Origin: Paramagnetospirillum kuznetsovii
GTDB taxonomy: Bacteria; Pseudomonadota; Alphaproteobacteria; Rhodospirillales; Magnetospirillaceae
Assembly (NCBI RefSeq): GCF_003284725.1
Contig: NZ_PGTO01000010.1
Span: 1 to 64,000 of the forward strand
DNA length: 64,000 bases
Direction of reading: 5' to 3'
Shown here: piece by piece, positions 61,271-64,000 of the stretch
Position numbering within the stretch: position 1 is the first letter of the stretch
Layout: the number at the start of each line of letters is the position of its first letter
Translations under genes and position numbers: made by a program
Notes under the pieces: model-generated
Database searches by the model: none
The model's input: the letters and a program-made list of their open reading frames with translations, nothing else
Told to the model about the DNA's origin: nothing

Positions 61271-63895
61271 CTATCCGGCGATGGCCGCCTCGATCTTATC
61301 GATGGCCGCCTGGGCCGCCGAGGCGTCGGGACCGCCTGCCTGGGCCATGTCGGGACGGCCGCCGCCGCCCTTGCCGCCCAGGGCTTCCGAGCCGATGCGG
61401 ACCAGATCGACGGCGCTATGCCTGGCGGTCAGGTCGTCGGTGACGCAGACCACGATGGAGGCCTTGCCATCGGCGATAGCGACCAGGGCGATGATACCGG
61501 ACCCGATCTGCTTCTTGATCTCGTCGGCCATGCCCTTCAAGTCCTTGGCGGGAACGCCGTCCAGCACCTTGCCCGCGAAGGTGAGACCCGCCACCGTCTT
61601 GGTGGTGGCGCCCTGGCCGCCGCCGGTGGCGAGCTGCTTGCGGGTTTCGGCCAAGTCGCGCTCCAGTTTGCGGCGATCCTCGATCATGGCACTGATGCGG
61701 GCGGGGAGGTCGGCGGGGGCGGCCTTCAGCACCTCGGCGGCGCGGGCCAGCAGGTCTTCCTGTCCCTGGGCCCAGGCCAGGAAGGCCGGGCCGGTCACCG
61801 CCTCGATACGGCGCACGCCCGCCGCCACGGCGCTTTCGCCGACGATCTTGAAACCGCCGATATCGCCGGTGCGCCGGGCATGGGTGCCGCCGCACAGTTC
61901 GGTGGAGAATGCGCCCATGGAGACGACGCGCACTTCCTCGCCGTATTTCTCGCCGAACAGGGCCATGGCGCCAGCCTTGATGGCGTCGTCGGGAGTCATG
62001 ACCTTGGTGGCCACCTCGGCATTGTGCCAGATCTGGGAATTGACGGCGGCCTCGACCTTGCGGGTCTCCTCGGCGCTCAGCGCCTTGTTGTGGGCGAAGT
62101 CGAAGCGCAGGCGCTCGGGTCCGACCTGGCTGCCCTTCTGGGTGACGTGATCGCCCAGCGCGTCGCGTAGCGCCGAATGCAGCAGATGGGTGGCCGAGTG
62201 GTGGCCCCTTGTGGCATCGCGCCGGGCGATGTCGATGGCGAAATGGGCATCCTCGCCCACCGCCACCGGGGCGCCTTCCACCGTTCCGAAATGGACGATC
62301 AGATCGCCCAGCTTCTTTTGGGTGTCGGTGACGGTGATGACCGCCTTGCCGCCCGCCACCGTGATGATGCCGGTATCGCCCATCTGGCCGCCCGACTCGC
62401 CGTAGAAGGGCGTCTGATTGGAGATCACCGCCACGGAATGGCCGGGATGGACGGCTTCGACGCTTTTTCCGTCTTCCACCAGGGCGACGATCTTGCCTTC
62501 CGCCTGCTCGGCGTCATAGCCGAGGAATTCCGACGCGCCCAGTTTGTCGCGCAGCTCGAACCACAGGGTCTCGGTGGCGGCGTCGCCCGAGCCGGACCAT
62601 GCCTTGCGGGCCTCGGCGCGCTGGCGCTCCATGGCACTGGCGAAGCCGTCGGTATCGACGCCCAGCCCCTTGGCCTTGAGCGCGTCCTGGGTCAGGTCCA
62701 GCGGGAAGCCGTAGGTGTCGTAGAGCTTGAAGGCGACCTCGCCCGCCAGCTTGGCGCCGCTGCCCATTTTGGCGGTCTCTTCCTCCAGCAGCTTCAGGCC
62801 CTTGTCCAGGGTGGCCTTGAAGCGGGTCTCCTCCAGCTTCAGGGTCTCGGTGATCAGGGCGTTGGCGCGGACCAGTTCGGGATAGGCCTCGCCCATCTGG
62901 CGCACCAGGGCGGGGAACAGCTTGTAGAGCATGGGATCGGTGCAGCCCATCAGATGGGCGTGGCGCATGGCGCGGCGCATGATGCGGCGCAGAACATAGC
63001 CGCGCCCCTCGTTGGACGGCAGCACGCCGTCGGCGATCAGGAAGGAGGCCGAGCGCAGATGGTCGGCCACCACCCGATGCGACACCTTGTGGGGGCCGTC
63101 GGGGTCGGTGTTGGAGGCGTCGGCCGAGGCCTCGATCAGCGCGCGCAGCAGGTCGACGTCGTAATTGTCGTGCTTGCCCTGCAGCAGGGCGGCAAGGCGC
63201 TCCAACCCCATGCCGGTGTCGATGGAGGGCTTGGGCAGCGGCACGCGGGTGTCCTTGTCCACCTGCTCGAACTGCATGAACACCAGATTCCAGATCTCGA
63301 TGAAGCGGTCGCCGTCCTGGTCGGGGCTGCCGGGCGGCCCGCCGGGGATCTTGTCGCCGTGATCGTAGAAGATTTCCGAGCACGGGCCGCAGGGGCCGGT
63401 ATCGCCCATGGCCCAGAAGTTATCCGAGGTGGGAATGCGGATGATGCGGGATTCGGGCAGTCCGGCGATTTTCTTCCAGGCGTCGGCGGCCTGATCGTCG
63501 TCGTGATAGACGGTGACCAGCAGGCGGTTCTTGTCGATGCCGAAATCCTTGGTGATCAAGTTCCAGGCCAGCTCGATGGCCAGATCCTTGAAGTAGTCGC
63601 CGAACGAGAAATTGCCCAGCATCTCGAAGAAGGTGTGATGCCGCGCCGTATAGCCCACATTGTCGAGATCGTTGTGCTTGCCGCCTGCACGGACGCATTT
63701 CTGCGAGGTGGTGGCGCGGACGTAATCGCGCTTCTCGACCCCGGTGAAGACGTTCTTGAACTGCACCATGCCTGCATTGGTGAACATCAAGGTGGGGTCG
63801 TTGCGCGGCACCAGCGGACTGGATGCAACCACGGCATGGCCGTTCCTGGCGAAGAAGTCGAGGAACGTGGTGCGGATGTCATTGGCTGTCTGCAT
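61271..63895 (-). CDS. alaS: Alanyl-tRNA synthetase AlaS
   Basis: This is an 874-residue class II synthetase. The N-terminal catalytic core has ARTAFLDFF-like start [29 protein letters not shown] and [44 protein letters not shown]. The editing domain has the zinc motif [13 protein letters not shown] near 555 and [13 protein letters not shown] near 660, which hydrolyses mischarged Ser/Gly-tRNA-Ala. The C-Ala dimerisation domain completes it with [19 protein letters not shown] 63895 gives the family N-terminus; ATGs at 63904 and 63913 are in frame. The ~105 bp upstream to the window edge hold its promoter region, in which I see no clear element. Confidence 0.97.
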   Translation of the reverse strand: MQTANDIRTTFLDFFARNGHAVVASSPLVPRNDPTLMFTNAGMVQFKNVFTGVEKRDYVRATTSQKCVRAGGKHNDLDNVGYTARHHTFFEMLGNFSFGDYFKDLAIELAWNLITKDFGIDKNRLLVTVYHDDDQAADAWKKIAGLPESRIIRIPTSDNFWAMGDTGPCGPCSEIFYDHGDKIPGGPPGSPDQDGDRFIEIWNLVFMQFEQVDKDTRVPLPKPSIDTGMGLERLAALLQGKHDNYDVDLLRALIEASADASNTDPDGPHKVSHRVVADHLRSASFLIADGVLPSNEGRGYVLRRIMRRAMRHAHLMGCTDPMLYKLFPALVRQMGEAYPELVRANALITETLKLEETRFKATLDKGLKLLEEETAKMGSGAKLAGEVAFKLYDTYGFPLDLTQDALKAKGLGVDTDGFASAMERQRAEARKAWSGSGDAATETLWFELRDKLGASEFLGYDAEQAEGKIVALVEDGKSVEAVHPGHSVAVISNQTPFYGESGGQMGDTGIITVAGGKAVITVTDTQKKLGDLIVHFGTVEGAPVAVGEDAHFAIDIARRDATRGHHSATHLLHSALRDALGDHVTQKGSQVGPERLRFDFAHNKALSAEETRKVEAAVNSQIWHNAEVATKVMTPDDAIKAGAMALFGEKYGEEVRVVSMGAFSTELCGGTHARRTGDIGGFKIVGESAVAAGVRRIEAVTGPAFLAWAQGQEDLLARAAEVLKAAPADLPARISAMIEDRRKLERDLAETRKQLATGGGQGATTKTVAGLTFAGKVLDGVPAKDLKGMADEIKKQIGSGIIALVAIADGKASIVVCVTDDLTARHSAVDLVRIGSEALGGKGGGGRPDMAQAGGPDASAAQAAIDKIEAAIAG

Positions 63896-64000
63896 GGTGT
63901 CCATCGCTGGCAAGAGGCTTGAGACTTAAGGCAAGGCGGTCTTTTTAACCCGTGGGGCTAAGGCCTGTCCAGCGGCGGGGCGGCGTGCTATCGTCGCTTG

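Overview
The window reads as ordinary chromosome of a GC-rich alphaproteobacterium, most probably a Rhodospirillales member close to Magnetospirillum. This is an inference from gene content: a class II (B12-type) ribonucleotide reductase, an NDUFA12-type complex I accessory subunit, paired MlaD proteins with a DUF2155 protein, two hemerythrin-like proteins, a globin-coupled chemoreceptor and many diguanylate cyclase or phosphatase signalling proteins. I see no phage, insertion sequence, CRISPR array, rRNA operon or replication origin. There is one tRNA gene, tRNA-Leu(UAG).

Layout. 1-2.3 kb: the 3' end of an acetate symporter (actP), an 820-bp repeat-rich gap, and uppP. 2.3-5.1 kb: a diguanylate cyclase response regulator, mobB and a LuxR-type regulator. 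5.1-13.2 kb: a long minus-strand run starting with biotin genes bioF, a bioH-like gene, bioC, bioD and bioA, and running on almost without gaps into a tail-anchored protein, an HlyD-type fusion protein and a MacB/LolCDE-type ABC transporter. bioB is divergent. 14.4-16.6 kb: an MgtC protein and two nucleases (Mrr-like and DUF559) whose 3' ends run through palindromic repeats. 16.7-19.7 kb: a phenylacetate-type operon (paaI, thiolase, paaK) behind a palindromic operator. 19.8-31 kb: signalling and metabolic genes, including a periplasmic binding protein coupled to a HAMP-SpoIIE phosphatase, a NAMPT and a hemerythrin. 31-33.5 kb: aat, DUF2155, two MlaD proteins and an NDUFA12 protein. 33.8-37.5 kb: nrdJ. 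37.7-45 kb: an M16 protease, thrC, a phasin-like protein, a STAS protein, a lone cyclic-nucleotide-binding protein, gltA and gltX. 45-54 kb: comEC, a degenerate hemerythrin, dadA, nnrDE, malonyl-CoA decarboxylase and the globin-coupled receptor. 54.4-61.1 kb: tRNA-Leu, then the protein-quality-control block tig-clpP-clpX-lon-hup. 61.3-63.9 kb: alaS.

The least ordinary material is the repeat content. There are three families. (1) A 207-bp element at 911-1117 and 47258-47464, carrying a CCACCAAGRCACCAAGG-type box that also recurs in a mosaic at 669-1280. (2) A palindrome built on GGAGCGCGGGCG at four loci, one just in front of the bioD start and one inside a coding sequence. (3) A palindrome built on CCCTCCCCCGGC at four places, two of which supply the C-terminal residues of the two nucleases. 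The best candidates for an undescribed functional system are the Mrr-like/DUF559 nuclease pair and the binding-protein/SpoIIE-phosphatase pair. Both calls rest on domain reading and gene order only.
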